Assembly: GCA_030490835.1 (NCBI GenBank)
Contig: CM059972.1
Location: forward strand, 40,837,452-40,901,451
Direction of reading: 5' to 3'
DNA: 64,000 bases
DNA from: Annona cherimola
Taxonomy: Eukaryota; Streptophyta; Magnoliopsida; Magnoliales; Annonaceae
Shown here: positions 1-12,333 of the stretch, piece by piece
Layout of the letters: every line of letters starts with the position of its first letter
Position numbering within the stretch: position 1 is the first letter of the stretch
Notes under the pieces: model-generated
What the model saw: only the letters and a program-made list of their open reading frames with translations
The model's database searches: none
Told to the model about the DNA's origin: nothing
Made by a program: the position numbers and the translations under genes

Positions 1-1451
1 GCGAAGTCGTAGAGTTAAGTCGAATTCACGAGCAACTTGAGTGAAGTCGCTGACCCAATTCGACTCCAACACCGACTTCGAAGAACCCAGAACTTCCAGC
101 GTTGAAATTAAGAATCCAGGATGGTGAAGTCGCATACCCAAGTCGACTTCACATGCGACTTGAGTGAAGTTGGAACCCAAGTCGACCCTGGCATCCGACT
201 TAAGTCAGATTGAAGATTGTTTTAGTCCAAGACAAGAAAATCTACATGATAAAGCCATTCAAGATTATTTTATGACCACTTCTAAGTATTACTAATCAAG
301 ATTATCAAAATACTTTAAGACCAAGATATGAAGATAAGATTTCCAAGTGTGGATTGAACATATCAAAACCTCAAAGTTCAAATGAATCAAAGTATCAAAA
401 TACTTTAAGACCAAGATATGAAGATAAGATTTCCAAGTGTGGATTGAACATATCAAAACCTCAAAGTTCAAATGAATCAGAGGAAGAACGGATACAAGAC
501 CAATATCAAGCAGAAACCAAGTTCATCAAGTAAATATAGAATGTGAAGTCGTACCCGAAGTCGGCTTCACCTGCGACTTGGGTCAAGTTCAATACCAAGT
601 CGACCTGAAGTAGGAACTTGGAACATTGCTGAAGACCGAAGTCGCACCCAAAGTTGACTCCAGCTTGCGACTTGGGTGAAGTCGCACCCGAAGTCGACTC
701 CACCTGCGACTTGGGTCGCAACGGTCAGAAAAATTCAAACATTGGCGCATTAAATGCGCTCCACCTACCTCCAAACGTTCGAATTTACTCCACCATTATA
801 AATATACATTCAAGTGAACGTGCTAGAAAATTAGAAAGAGAATTAACTGTGATTCAACTTCCATCATCTCCAAGCATTAACTGATCAACACAAGATTCCA
901 AGGAAGAATTTTGTTTCAACTTGCTGCACTTCTTAAAGCTGATCATATCAACGCTTCTACAAGTTCTTCCACAAGCTGAAATTTGCCTACACAATCTGTA
1001 AAGTGTAGATTTCTTTATTTGATTCATTGTTTGTATTTGATACTTGGTTTAATATTTGGTTTTGGAACCAAGTGAAAGCAAAGTAGTGTTGTGACTCGAG
1101 TGCGACTCATCACCTACTTGTGGTATGACTTGTATACGCCCCCTAGAGCTGGAATCTAGAAGAGAGTTGTTGCTCTAATTGTATTTGAGAATACATAGTG
1201 GAACCCAAGTCACAAGGGGTGTGAGCTTGGAAGAGTGGAGTAGGGGAGGTTACCCTAACCATTATAAAAATCTTGTCTATTGCTGAAATTTGCATTTCTA
1301 CTTTTATTGCTTAATTACTCTCCATATTTTTCATTTGTTTCATAAAAGGAGATTATATTAAACAGGGGAAAATTTCTGTTTAAGGGAAAAAATTTAAATA
1401 CCCAATTCACCCCTCTCCTCTTGGGTAATTGCCATAAACTCGGGACCAACA
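1..1451 (+). mobile_element. Family S (SIRE-type copia) LTR, 5' end cut by window edge
   Basis: The segment ends in CGGGACCAACA, the 3' terminus shared by all family S LTRs in this window. It holds two clusters of palindromic AAGTCGACTT-type modules (about 1-215 and 540-725), a GCGCATT-A-AATGCGC palindrome (745-759), an ACCTACC box (763-769), a TATA-like TATAAATA (797-804), one copy of the CTAGAGCTGGAATCTAG unit (about 1143) and the conserved tail before the terminus. The sequence after it (from 1452) is a reversed family L LTR, so this copy was inserted there. GCTAG at 1452-1456 would be the right target-site copy; the left copy lies outside. Whether it is a solo LTR or the 3' LTR of a longer element cannot be seen. 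Confidence 0.88.
745..804 (+). promoter_or_regulatory. Putative LTR core promoter: palindrome, ACCTACC box, TATA
   Basis: A perfect palindrome with 7-bp arms (745-759) is followed by ACCTACC (763-769), an AACGTTCG arm and TATAAATA (797-804). The same order is kept in the S LTRs at 25902, 36792 and 42119. ACCTACC matches the known AC-I type R2R3-MYB site. The promoter role is inferred from this order and conservation. Confidence 0.5.
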
Positions 1452-4400
1452 GCTAGCATGATTTTTCTTGCATAAATTCATAGGACAGTATTTTTCATAA
1501 ACATTTAACAAAGCAGTTATGTAACTTAGTTAGCAAACACGTATTGAACTAAGGAATGACCATCCTTAAATACCTTAGAAATAAATTCAAATATCATTTG
1601 CTAAACCAATAGAAACAGTTGGAATATCATTTGCAATTATTTTAGAATAATTTAAGAAACAAAATCATTTAGAAAATTATGCATGCTTACCTTGGTCACA
1701 TGAGCTTTCCGGGTCTATCTTTTCTTTGCCTTTGCCTATACATGTAAGAATGACATAACATTCATATATTTTCTATTTGCTTGCATTCAACTTAATTTTC
1801 CAACCCATGTTCATTAACATTCACAACCCACTTGAATTCCAAGTCAGGTGTACATATATATCATAACTTATGCTTCATATTATTCATTACACGAAATGTT
1901 CAATTTCCATATTTAGGGTAACATTTAGATATATCGTAATACATTTATAGTCATTCATTAGACATCATATGGAGATTTATTACTCCCACTTATCATTTTC
2001 ACATATTTTTCATAATTCAAACATTGTGTCCATTCTTAAGCACTTAGTTGATGTCCTAAACCTCATATATTAATCTCAAAATTTGAGATTATCATTATTT
2101 ACCAAATCAGCAACATGATTTAAGTATTTCTTCATATTTTCATACATTTTTTCATTTTAATAATTTACATAAAATATTTATCATTTTCTCATGCCTATCT
2201 CCCCATACATATCCATTTCACAACACATAAATCATGTGTTTCTTAAAATGTTTCAAATCAGCAACTTGCCTTATAATTCAGCGTGATTATACTCCTTAAT
2301 TAACACTTTACTTAGTATATTTTTATGAAATTTTAATCCACTAATGATAGGGTTTCAAAATAGCAACTTTGAGACCCGTTTTATATACTTTCAATGTCCC
2401 TTTTGATACTTATATCAAAAAAGATTTTTAATCTCTAAATTCCAGAAACTAATCAAACTTTTCTTAACCCAAATTTAGGGTATTATCGCATTTTTAAATT
2501 CCATATATTAGTTGCTTACAAAACAGAAACTTCACATGCATGTAGGGTACCCTTCTTGCACCACTTTGGACATCCACATATATGCCCCTAAAAATCAAAT
2601 TTAGGGCAATCTTTTCTAACTCATTTTGAACGTCCAAAGTACCCTAGGTTTAGACTATTATACCCTCTTAATCATCCATAATTCATTTAGGCTAATTCAT
2701 ATATCATAGAAATATAGAAATCGGGTCATATATGTAACCCGAATTCTTATTCTTTCTAAAATTCATAACTTATGCCTAAATCAACATATATAATTCATCT
2801 AACTATGAATCATCATGTAATCATAATAACACATCAAAACAGCAACATCTCATGTGAGTTTAAGTAAATTTCAGCTAGGTTCAACACTCAAATTCAACCC
2901 TAATCACCATTTTCTTCCTCTTGAACCCTTGTTTGCATACTTGACATTTAATCCTCTTTCAATACCCTAATCAAGGGCATCATATATCATCCCTTAAGGG
3001 TTCATTATGAATCATATTCATGACTCATAAATTGAGTTAGAAAATTGGTTTAAATGATTCAAAACTTAAGGATACACTTACTTGAATTGAATCAACCTTG
3101 AACTTAACTTCTCTACCTTGTTTCCCTTGCTTCCTTTCTCTTTTTCTTTCTATTTTTCTCTCCTTTTATCACCCTTTTTCTTGCTGGAAAATGGGACATG
3201 CAGCTGCTGGAGTTAGGGGCCTTGCTCCTTAAAAAAAAAATTTCTCAAACCCTTATACACATGTGGACTTCCATCCTTATGTAGGGCTAGATTTTTCCAA
3301 CTTTGTGGGCCCCACTTGCCACATCAATTAGAGGTAATTAAATACATGTTTATTCCCTTTGATGACATGGCCCATTATCATCTAAGTAAATTTGATAATT
3401 ATCTATGTAAATTCCATCAATTATCCATAGCATTGATGATCACAAGTTGTCCACACTTCAATGTCCACTTTCAGCAGCCTTTTGCATTTTTTTCACAAAA
3501 TGCATCTTTATTTAATGGTCATTTAATCACCTTAGATAATAACTTACTCAGGGGTCCATTTATCATATTAAAAAGAATTTCACAAAAATCCACAAAACTG
3601 CCTTGGACATCCACCTCTCTCCCTTGCTCCCTTGTTGTCCACTTGATGATCATGTCCATATGGCCTTGATTTGACTTCTTTGGCCACAAATTTCTACCCA
3701 TTTTAAATGCTCATTTATTTACTTTGATTCCCTAGCTAACTTAGGTGTGGATTTTATAAATCAAAAATAAAAAAAATCCACTTTTTTGGAGCTCATGGTT
3801 GTCCACTCTATGCCACCTCCTTTAAGCTAGTCATTAGCTCCTTGAATCCATCATTAATGCAGGGGATTTTTCATGGATTTTGTCATTTTAGGAAATTCAC
3901 AAAATCCACTTGTAATTACCTCCTTTTGACACCTCATTTTTGTCATTATTTATTTAATTATTGTATTTAACTTTAACATAAATGCTAGTTGCTTTAAGGT
4001 GCAAAAAGTCAAAGGTGCTCCACCTTTTTCGTGCAAGCATAATTCCCAAATCACTTAGCTTAATCCAAGCCTTTCATTGTATTGATCTCATAATTTTAAC
4101 TGTCCATTTCAAATTTCGTCTCAATTCGACTTTTCTATCTCAAGTTATGATCATTCGAAGTTATTTTTGGATTTTGGACGGTAATGATCAATTCTCACCC
4201 TAATTTCATCAAAATTTTCATAATACACCTTTCCAATGGTTAAGTACGAAATTATGTGCTTTCCTTTCAATTTTCATCTTAATCTGCCTTACAGGCGTCA
4301 AGTTGTGAAATTTCTAACATTTTCTAACTTAACTCTATCATTAGCCTCTTAATTTCCATTAATCTCATTATGGAAATTAAATTAATTATTTATGGCACAC

Positions 4401-4598
4401 TAATACTTTTCAACTCTCATTAGGCAATCATATTGACCCATATCAACTTATAACGATCGATTTAATCATCATACATAACCACTGACCTAATTGCAACAAA
4501 TCATTAAAATTGCAAATAAATCATTCATAATTAAATCAAATCATACATGAATCATTCAAATGCATATACATGAATCTTATGTAGGTCAGGGTTTCACA
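1452..4598 (-). mobile_element. Family L LTR, reverse orientation, interrupted by the S LTR
   Basis: The right end GGGTTTCACA is the reverse complement of the family L sense start TGTGAAACCC. The interior keeps family L landmarks in reverse, for example the block around 1556-1575 that reads as TTAAGGATGGTCATTCC in sense copies. The 3147 bases here match the first part of a roughly 4.0-kb L LTR. The remainder would lie left of the S LTR, outside the window. The following ATCGG (4599-4603) is the expected right target-site copy, and the flank is again a family L LTR in forward orientation. No coding capacity is seen; the short open frames are chance. Confidence 0.75.
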
Positions 4599-5824
4599 AT
4601 CGGGGCCCCTCTACATATAGCCGAGTCACTAAGGGAAGGAAGGAGGCTGGTGGCGCTCTCCCTGAGATGGGAACATGTTCAATGAACGGCCGCTTGGCTA
4701 GCGTGCTGTTATATGATAGATTTCTTTTTCAAAAGGTAGATGATTAATTGGTAAGTGTCAATACTGAATGAGGAGAAATACATTTGTATATGCTTTGCTT
4801 CTGAAAAACCCAGAATCTGGGATATAAAATGATTTATATGAAAAAGGTTACCCTAAATGGGGTCATAAAAGTGTTTACACAAAAGGCGTATGTACTAAGG
4901 TTTAGATAAAAAGATTTCTATGCAAATGCATACTGAAAAAAGGATACATGCATATACTTTGTTTTTAAACAAGTCCCAAAATGAGGTCATGAAAAATGAT
5001 TTATAAGAAATATGTCTTGGGACATAAAAATGTCCAAATAAGAAAAAAAATGGATTTACCTAAAAAGGTTTATATGCGTATGCATCACCTTTGAAAAGCC
5101 CTGACATTGGAATATAAAAAGTTTATATGAAATTTTTTTTATGAAAATATTTAAAAGAAAACGCTTGCCTGACGATGAAAATGCTTATTTATTGAGTTAT
5201 CATTCACGTTTTGTTTTCCCAAACCCTAGACAGGTTTAGGGAAGCTCAAGAGGAAAAGAACCTGAGTATTTGAGGAAGGGTATGAGTGGGTATGCTTGTG
5301 TATACTGAATAGTTAGCTACCTTGTATGGCATGGTGTGACTGGAATATTTAAGGAATGTTAATGTATGCAAACTTACTGATAGTTCTAAATTCTATGTGA
5401 ATTGATGGTTGAATGTGTGTATACAAGTATATATGTCAAATATCTGACTATGAATGTATTTTATATGATACGGCAGGGTCAGGTTGACAAAACCAATTAT
5501 GTAAGGGAATAAGATGAAATTTTATGAATGATATGTGTAATTGATGACAAGTGCCAGAAGGTGAGATTATGAAAATGTATGTAAGGAAGAGGAAACAATT
5601 AGTATTTTGAAAATGCTATGAGTGTCGAAATGCAAGTGTATCAGTGGTTGTAAAATGAATGAAGTGAAATGTAAAGATATGAAATGATGAAGGGAAGGGG
5701 ATGAAATGAAAAAAATTTAGACGAGATCCGCCGCGTGATCAGGGCAATAATCCTGGCTCTAATTTACCAATCAGTAACGATTTCGGAATAAGGCTTTATG
5801 ACGCCTCAGGTAGGGTGCGCCACA
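4599..5824 (+). mobile_element. 3' part of a forward family L LTR
   Basis: This stretch parallels the end of the L LTR at 51459-53813: a GC-rich block (CCGAGTCACTAAGGG, then GGCGCTCTCCCTGAGATGGG), the motif near 5195 beginning TTGAGTTATCATTCACG, the CCGCGTGATCAGGGCAA block (about 5733) and an end in TGCGCCCACA. A GGGACAT-AAAA-ATGTCC hairpin near 5020 belongs to the hairpin type that is amplified at 52.7-53.2 kb. No primer binding site follows, so it is a solo or 3' LTR. Confidence 0.7.
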
Positions 5825-7275
5825 AGATAGGAATATACCATTTAACCTTCTGTAATCTTAAGTAGGTTAAGAACAAATCAATTCCACCATACTCGTTTGC
5901 ATGGGAACATAGCATTAGGATGTTGTAAGAATAACTTTATACATATTGGATGACATCTATAAAGACTTATGAACTTAGATTAGTAAATCCCTGCATCACC
6001 AAACAAAAAGGAGTCAAATTAATATAGTTTAGAGTCAAGGATTCCTAATTTCCCATCCACTATAATCAACTTTGAGAATGCTTACTTTATTCTTCACATT
6101 CCACTAGCCTTAACTCATTTTACTTCATTTGCATTCAAACAATCATTTAAACTCTCTCTCCATAAAAGGCAATTGAATTTTTAAAAGATATAATCAGTTT
6201 AACCTTGTCATCATAGGATTGACACTCTATTCACTCTGTATTACTTGTACGACACATATGCTTGCGTTAAAACGAGCAAATTAACTAGACATATATGCAG
6301 CTCCTCATATGAGGCTTGAATACGAAAAATAAAATGAATATTAAATTAATAAGGACATGTAAATATATCTGATGCAGGAAATTTACTGTGAACATTTGAA
6401 TTCGATGAGGTAAGTGATATCTCTCACTTTATTTATGAATGTTTCCTTATCGAATAATATTTTTCTCATAATACACATGGTCTTTTGATACGAGTCATTA
6501 TTATGTGATTGAGTAGTATTTGGTGATTAAATGGTTAGGATGAGTTAACTCATGAAATCAATTTGAACTAGTTTTGTGACATGATATTCATAAGATCCTG
6601 AGGCAGGCTAAGATAAGACCCAAAGGGCATTTATGTAATTGTAAGACTGTTTCACCAGGGTGGCGGGGGCATTCACTATATTTAATAAATTATCAAGCTG
6701 TTATGTTGCAAATAGATTTATCTATACAATAATCTATCTGAAGAATAATGTATCATAATATACATGATTGAATTGTATTATTGTTATATCTTCATTGTTG
6801 AATTTTATTCTTGGAAATATTTATGATGTATTGTAGAATAGATAGATACTCATTGAGTTGCTTGCTCATCCCATTATATTTTCAATATTTTCAAGTGAGA
6901 GTAGTTATGTTGTATATGAAAGTATTACCCTTGGGGTGGGATGTGAAGGACAAGGAGACTTTCCTTAGTAATCTTAGGAAGTTTGTAGTTTTTTTATTTA
7001 TATTTGAGAGAATAAGGTTTTTATGTATAATACCCAATTTCAATATGGTTTATTTCCGTTTGGATATTGGATGTTATTTATTTAGATCACTTCTCATTTA
7101 CTAATCATTATTACGCATTGGAAATTTACTTAATTATTTATTATTGGATACTCTAAACTTGTGTTTTTAGTGTTTAATGCATCATCATATTAGGAGACAC
7201 CTTAGACCCTAAGAACATGGTGTGTGACGCCTTAAATCTCATATAATTAGATCCTATTGGATTTGGGGTGTGACA
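5825..7275. mobile_element. Probable LTR-like noncoding sequence ending GGGGTGTGACA
   Basis: There is no coding sequence I trust. From about 6600 it resembles a retrotransposon LTR: GGGCATTTATGTAATTG near 6627, CATTGAGTTGCTTGCTCATCCC near 6852 (split by one short variable stretch in related LTRs), GTGTGACGCC near 7220 and a terminal GGGGTGTGACA. Read on the minus strand, an LTR would start TGTCACACCCC at 7275. Orientation and left end are unresolved, and no target-site duplication was found. Confidence 0.4.
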
Positions 7276-8600
7276 CTATCTTTTAGACGGTGTGACTTCT
7301 GAACTTTGGATGATGGCGTGAAACAAGGGCGTTGTGGGCGACATATGTAGGTTGCTACTTCTAATAAATTACAGATTTGCAGCTTGAATTGGACTGCTAA
7401 TAATTTAATCAGAAATTTCTGTTGCAATATATATATTTTTTTTTGGTTTTTTGTTGTAAATGGGTGCTAGAAAAAATGGGTAGCTAAAATTGAATTGGGC
7501 AGCTAGAATTTCTGATTTCATGCTTTGATTTTAGGATGCTTAGACTTGATGGGGATGGAGGATTTTGTAGTTGCATCTTGGATTAGGAAATGCAGTGGCT
7601 GGCGGCGTGTGTGCAATTTTGGGTTTTGCTAGCTTAGACAGATATGATGGAGGTGAATCAGAGCAAGGATGCTGGTGCCGGTGCTTGCATCGTAGGAGAT
7701 CCATTGCCATCAGAATTTGAAGGAAGATGACCGGAGCTTGTTTTCATCGTATTTTCTTGCGTAAATCGTGGCCGCTTGCAACTTTGGTGGCCGGCTGCTT
7801 GGTTCTGTGGTTCGTTGGAGACATTAGCTAACGGATGCTATTATTGTAATTGCCGTAACGGTTGATTGAGAAAGGGGCTGATGGTGGTTGGATTTGGCTG
7901 AGTGGCTTGGAAAAGGGCTGTCGATCGGTATTGCTTAGTACTGTGGATGACTCCACTCGACGGTGATGGAGTGCCAGTGTCTCAATGCTCTGGTGGTTTA
8001 TAGCGACCAATGCTTATGCAGGTCACTTCAGCCAATTTGGACTATCCAAATATATAAAAAGTAATTTGCTCAAAATATTCAAATAAATCAATAAATATAT
8101 TTTTGGATAATATAAAGCTCATTTAAATCATTCGATTATATTTTACATGTTAATCCAATTTAAAACAAGCTTTGAAACTATTAATTTTTAAAGAAATATT
8201 ACAACAATTTAACCAATTTCATTTCAATGGTTTTATGAAGTTCCGTCATTTATTTTTCTCGTTTAGAAAATTAATGTTTGGTTGCCCATTATCTTCATCA
8301 AAGATGAAGATGCACATGTGAATATATTTTGATTATCCTATTTAAATATTATCTTAATTTGCCTCAAATGAATTTAATAGGCTAATAAATATTTTAAGCT
8401 ATTTTTTATCTTATTTAATTCCTTTTAACATATGTAGTTTCACTCATAAATTATCATCATATTCTATATTTTCAAAAAATTAATGCAAAACGACCCATTT
8501 TGTAGCAAAATAAATGTTTTATGAAAAATACAAATTTTCATGAAATTTCACATAAAACTTGTGTTTAATTAACATTTTTATACTTATGAGTATGAATTTA
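7276..8600 (-). mobile_element. Possible internal region of a minus-strand LTR element
   Basis: The part 8040-8600, read on the minus strand, is clearly related to 62830-63000, the internal region behind the 5' LTR that ends at 61890. Shared stretches include TGTTAATTAAA, TTTTATGAAAAT-type runs and AAATGGGTC(A/G)TTTTGC. The GC-richer part 7276-8040 resembles 63230-64000 in base composition and in short patches, such as a match to the minus-strand reading of 7480-7540 near 63860. No protein is recognised. A 60-codon minus-strand frame at 7828-8010 is probably chance. The reading as a minus-strand relative is an inference. Confidence 0.4.
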
Positions 8601-10364
8601 AAATAAAATTGTATGAAAATTTTAAGATTTATGATGGACCCCTCTATTTGATTTAGACCAAAACACATGAAGTACTCTTTAAACAGCTCATTGGCCGCCA
8701 CATGTCTTACCATAATGGGCTAATGTTGGGACTAGCTTCGGCCTAATGGTTTGAGCCTCTAGAGCCCAAGCTCAGGCGAAAAGGAGAGATAGCTCAGTGC
8801 CTGTTTGCCAAAATTTCCTAGTCGGCTTATTTTGCAAATTTCTTTGGCCCAAGTGGTTATCTGCAAATGTCCTTACCCTCCTTCCCCAAGCTCATGAACC
8901 ATGGGAAGATCTTAGCCACCGTTATCAAACTTGTTGCTTCTCATTGGCCACACAAGTAGCCACCACCAGTATCTGGTGTTCATTTGCCATCATCCTCCAT
9001 TGCTACCGGTGTTGATGACCTGCGATGACCATCGCTGCTCCAATCGACCAAAAAAAATCCCAATGTAGCTGACTCCTTTTGTCTCATCACTAGCAACCTA
9101 ATCCGGAGATCAAAGCTAGTAAAAGCTCTATCTCGCTGCACCGATGTCGAAGACATCTTTGCCACACTCGAGTATAACTTCAGCAAGGCAGCATGGGTTG
9201 TTGCTACCTTTCATGGCAACCAGTTGGAGAACAGCCCATACGCAACTGCGATAATGGCAGTTAGCCGTCCATGCCCCGTTCAGAAAAATTCAAGTTTTTC
9301 CAACCCAACCAAAATAGTAAGAAAATTTTGGTAATCTAAAGTTTTCTCGAGGCAGTGGCAAACCATGGATTTTGCTGGAAGATGAAAATTGAAGGCAGGG
9401 CTTCAGGTTCATTGAATCATAGACGAGAATCCGTAAATCATATTCTATAATAACGAAAATTTTTGTTTAATTCAAGTAATTTTGGGTATGGAGTTCCCAA
9501 TTTGCATGATATGAATCACATAAGAGATGTGTGGATTACAACACCATGTGCCGAAAAAAATTATTTATCCCATGTCCTTCATGGCCGCCAATGAATCATA
9601 TTTTGTTAATCAGACAGTGAGATGACTATATAAAAATATTGTACTCTATTTCTGATGTCTAAATCCATGGGAAGAAGTGCTCGACCAAAATTAGGCAATC
9701 TGAATCCTTTGGAATTATGCGGTTAAGAAAATTTCATACAGTGGACCATGGATATAATAATAAAGATAAAACTCAATTCCTACACATATGTGATAGGTTG
9801 AAAGATATGAATCCACAAGCCATACACCTAATAGAATACAAAAATCTTATAACTTAGCAGTTCACATAATAAAATAAGAAGTGTGAAATTCATCCACAAT
9901 CTGAACCAAAATTTGATGCCGGCTATTGGTTCCAAATTGAATCCATCGTTAATTTTATAGTAAAATAATCATCAATCTAGATGCACGAAATTTATAAAAG
10001 ATGTTTGCCCAAAATTCAACATAAATACCCCATATACCCTTAGTATAAAATAATAAAAGATGAAATGAAGAAGAGAAATGAAACTAGGGCTTTAGAGATT
10101 TAGAGCTCTTGTGTAACTAGGATAGTGGTAAATTGTGACTTTCAAATCTTTTAATCCATCCTAAATTGGATGGACATATTGTTAATTTCACATATAAAAT
10201 AATACTGTTTATTGAAGTTTGTATTGGAATGAATTTTTTTAGATTAGATGGAAACGTAATGAGTATATTTAAGAATTTCCAAAATGTAGTGGTATATTTG
10301 AGCTTAGGCTCAATAGTAGTGAGAAAAATTGGAAAAGGATATTATATAATATGGGATATATTCA
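8601..10364. other. Unassigned noncoding DNA
   Basis: I see no recognisable gene, LTR end or array here. Open frames of 60-75 codons at 8797-9015 and 8980-9186 overlap on opposite strands and match no family I know. The rest is AT-rich with many stops in all frames. Confidence 0.5.
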
Positions 10365-10383
10365 GGTGCAGCAATGCTGCACC
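10365..10383. repeat. Perfect 9-bp inverted repeat with a 1-base centre
   Basis: GGTGCAGCA, one A, then TGCTGCACC. It sits at the abrupt left edge of a GC-richer island (10384 to about 10660) in otherwise AT-rich DNA, so it may mark an element boundary. No matching second terminus was found. Confidence 0.6.
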
Positions 10384-11340
10384 CGAATTCCCGTGCAGGT
10401 GCGCCATCAGGCCGTCCATCTCGGTGCATAACATCTTGGCCGTGCAGAGCTCCCGGGAGTAGGCCGTAGCATTGACACCAGGAAGGGCACACGTGGAATG
10501 CGTGTAGGAATGGTTGTGTCAGGCTGCGCCATCAATAGTTGCTACGCATTCAATGTTGGCAGCAAGCATTTCGAGGTGCGAGCACGTCTTCCCGGTGGCA
10601 GCGTTTTCCCCTGCAGTCTCGCCCAATTGTAGAGCCCAGTTTCTGTTGTAGCTGGCCAGCAGAGAAGAAGCAAAAGGAAGCATTTGCATGGAAAAATGTG
10701 GCAAAAAAATTGTGAGATAGAAAATCAATGCAAGCAGAAGATACGTCGCGTCGATTAATCTGGTAGGACAGAATGAGCATTGCAAAATCAACGTTACCAA
10801 ATAGGACGGAGGCAAAAACAATTGCAGATTTTGTGTGAATCTCCACGGATAAAAAGAAGGCTGATTTTCTACCACAAATTTCCTAGGTGTAAAATCATAG
10901 AAGAAGGTAGTCTTTGTGTTCATTGCAGGTTTAAAAAATTTTTAAGCTTCAAAATTTAAAAACTGATTAAAATGATCTGCAAATGTATCCATAAGTTAAG
11001 TACTTATTCTTGGAAAATTTTTGTAAACTTAACTATTATGTGATTTAACTGTTATTGCTGATTATTTTTTGATTAATTTATAACAAAAAATTACAAATGG
11101 GCACCTTTAGTAGTAATGAAACTATCAAAAAATTCATTGGGATGAATGAAAATAGATATGGACAAAAATATATTGGAAATAAAAATAATTTTAGGTTTTG
11201 ATTGATTCTCTTCCTAAAAAGAAGGTTGATTTTTTGCTATGACATTCATGTAATGCAATTGTAAAATCATAATTTTTTTATCTGACTTCTACATATTTAC
11301 AAAAAATGGATTGCAGATAACTTTCAGCATTCCAAACACA
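10384..11340. other. GC-rich island grading into AT-rich spacer
   Basis: 10384-10660 is GC-richer than its surroundings. Overlapping minus-strand frames (10519-10923 of 134 codons, 10550-10846 of 98 codons) are open, but their composition is not protein-like and I recognise no domain. The remainder up to 11340 is AT-rich spacer. Confidence 0.35.
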
Positions 11341-11359
11341 TTAAAGAAAATTTACTTTC

Positions 11360-11690
11360 TATAATAGTTAAAGCATGCTCATACAACAGTTAGTATGCTG
11401 ATATGGACGAACAGAAACCTTCAATTCTAAAATAAACACTTAGCATGCTGATGCAACACTTAGCACGCTAATAACCAAAGGTGAAACACATGTCCTACAA
11501 TTTCACTTTACATAATGCAGGTATAACATGCTCATTCAACACGACAAGAAACTAATAGTCATAAACAGATGACCTTCAGTAGCAGAATACACGCTGACTT
11601 TTGTATATAGCATGCTGATACATCATTTAACATGCGGATAGCCAGAAATAGTTGACGTGGAATCTCAAATATGATACTAACTTATGCTGA
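11360..11690. repeat. Degenerate AGCATGCT / TTAGCACGCT array left of the MULE gene
   Basis: About four degenerate units, 70-85 bp apart (near 11373, 11443, 11525 and 11610), each pair an AGCATGCT-like palindrome with a second CACGCT- or CATGC-type word about 20 bp later. The same pair recurs in the 83-bp array at 17.8-18.3 kb and in the 158-bp array at 54.1-55.9 kb. The array is interpreted as a subterminal repeat of a MULE. Confidence 0.6.
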
Positions 11691-11977
11691 CAACTAAAAA
11701 ATTATGAAAAAAGTGATTTAATAAAACAGTAGATTTATGTAGAATTCAAATCCTATAGGAGATGCCCATTTTAGGATAAAATACTAGATTTATAAAATTA
11801 ATATGTTGTACAATGACATTAGTATATTAGTTTTGGAAGCATTACAATTGTACACCATTTTTTTTGCAAAGTAGACATTGTTGCATTGCAAGTAGTTGTA
11901 GAATTGATGTATTCTATTTCTTGTTAGTTGAATAATTTATATTGTCTATCAATTTTGATTTAGTAGGTATGTAGTAA

Positions 11978-12333
11978 ATGACATCATCAATGAACGTGGA
12001 CAAAAACATGTCTCCATTTCCCACAGTGGAATTCGATGAAGATGCTAGAGAACTTGTAGAAAGTGGACAGAGTCCAACAAGTGTGATTACTTTTACTCCC
12101 AATGCGCCTGCTGAGTTAACTCCTATTATTGGGTAAGAGTTTGATTCTGAGGAAGAGTCATATTCTTTCTATAATTTATATGAAAAATGTTGTGGCTTCA
12201 GTATTAGAAAAAGTGTATTAAAAGATCTAAAAAAGATAAGTACATATGCTATCGCATTCTGAAATGCTCAAGGCAAGGACTAAGAAGGAATGTAGAAAAT
12301 GTTGGAAAAAAGAGGAAACGAATGGACATTACT
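11978..12333 (+). pseudogene. FAR1-type MULE transposase pseudogene, N-terminal part
   Basis: The reading frame opens at ATG 11978 with an acidic leader and runs into a FAR1 DNA-binding domain (key words EFDSEEESYSFYNLY and FSIRKS). FAR1/FHY3-like proteins descend from Mutator-like transposases; the domain is a WRKY-GCM1-type zinc-binding DNA reader. In-frame stops occur at the codon before EFDSEEE and several times near 12260-12300. The frame is then cut by a solo LTR inserted at TTACT (12329-12333) and resumes at 15365 within the same domain. It is clearly dead. It could be a MULE transposase or a decayed FAR1 relative; the flanking arrays favour a MULE. Confidence 0.82.

Noticed and set aside
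8797..9186. Opposed 72- and 68-codon frames
   Set aside because: No family recognised and mutual overlap; chance frames are expected at this size.
10519..10923. 134-codon minus-strand frame
   Set aside because: No domain, overlaps other frames, and the amino-acid composition follows local base composition.
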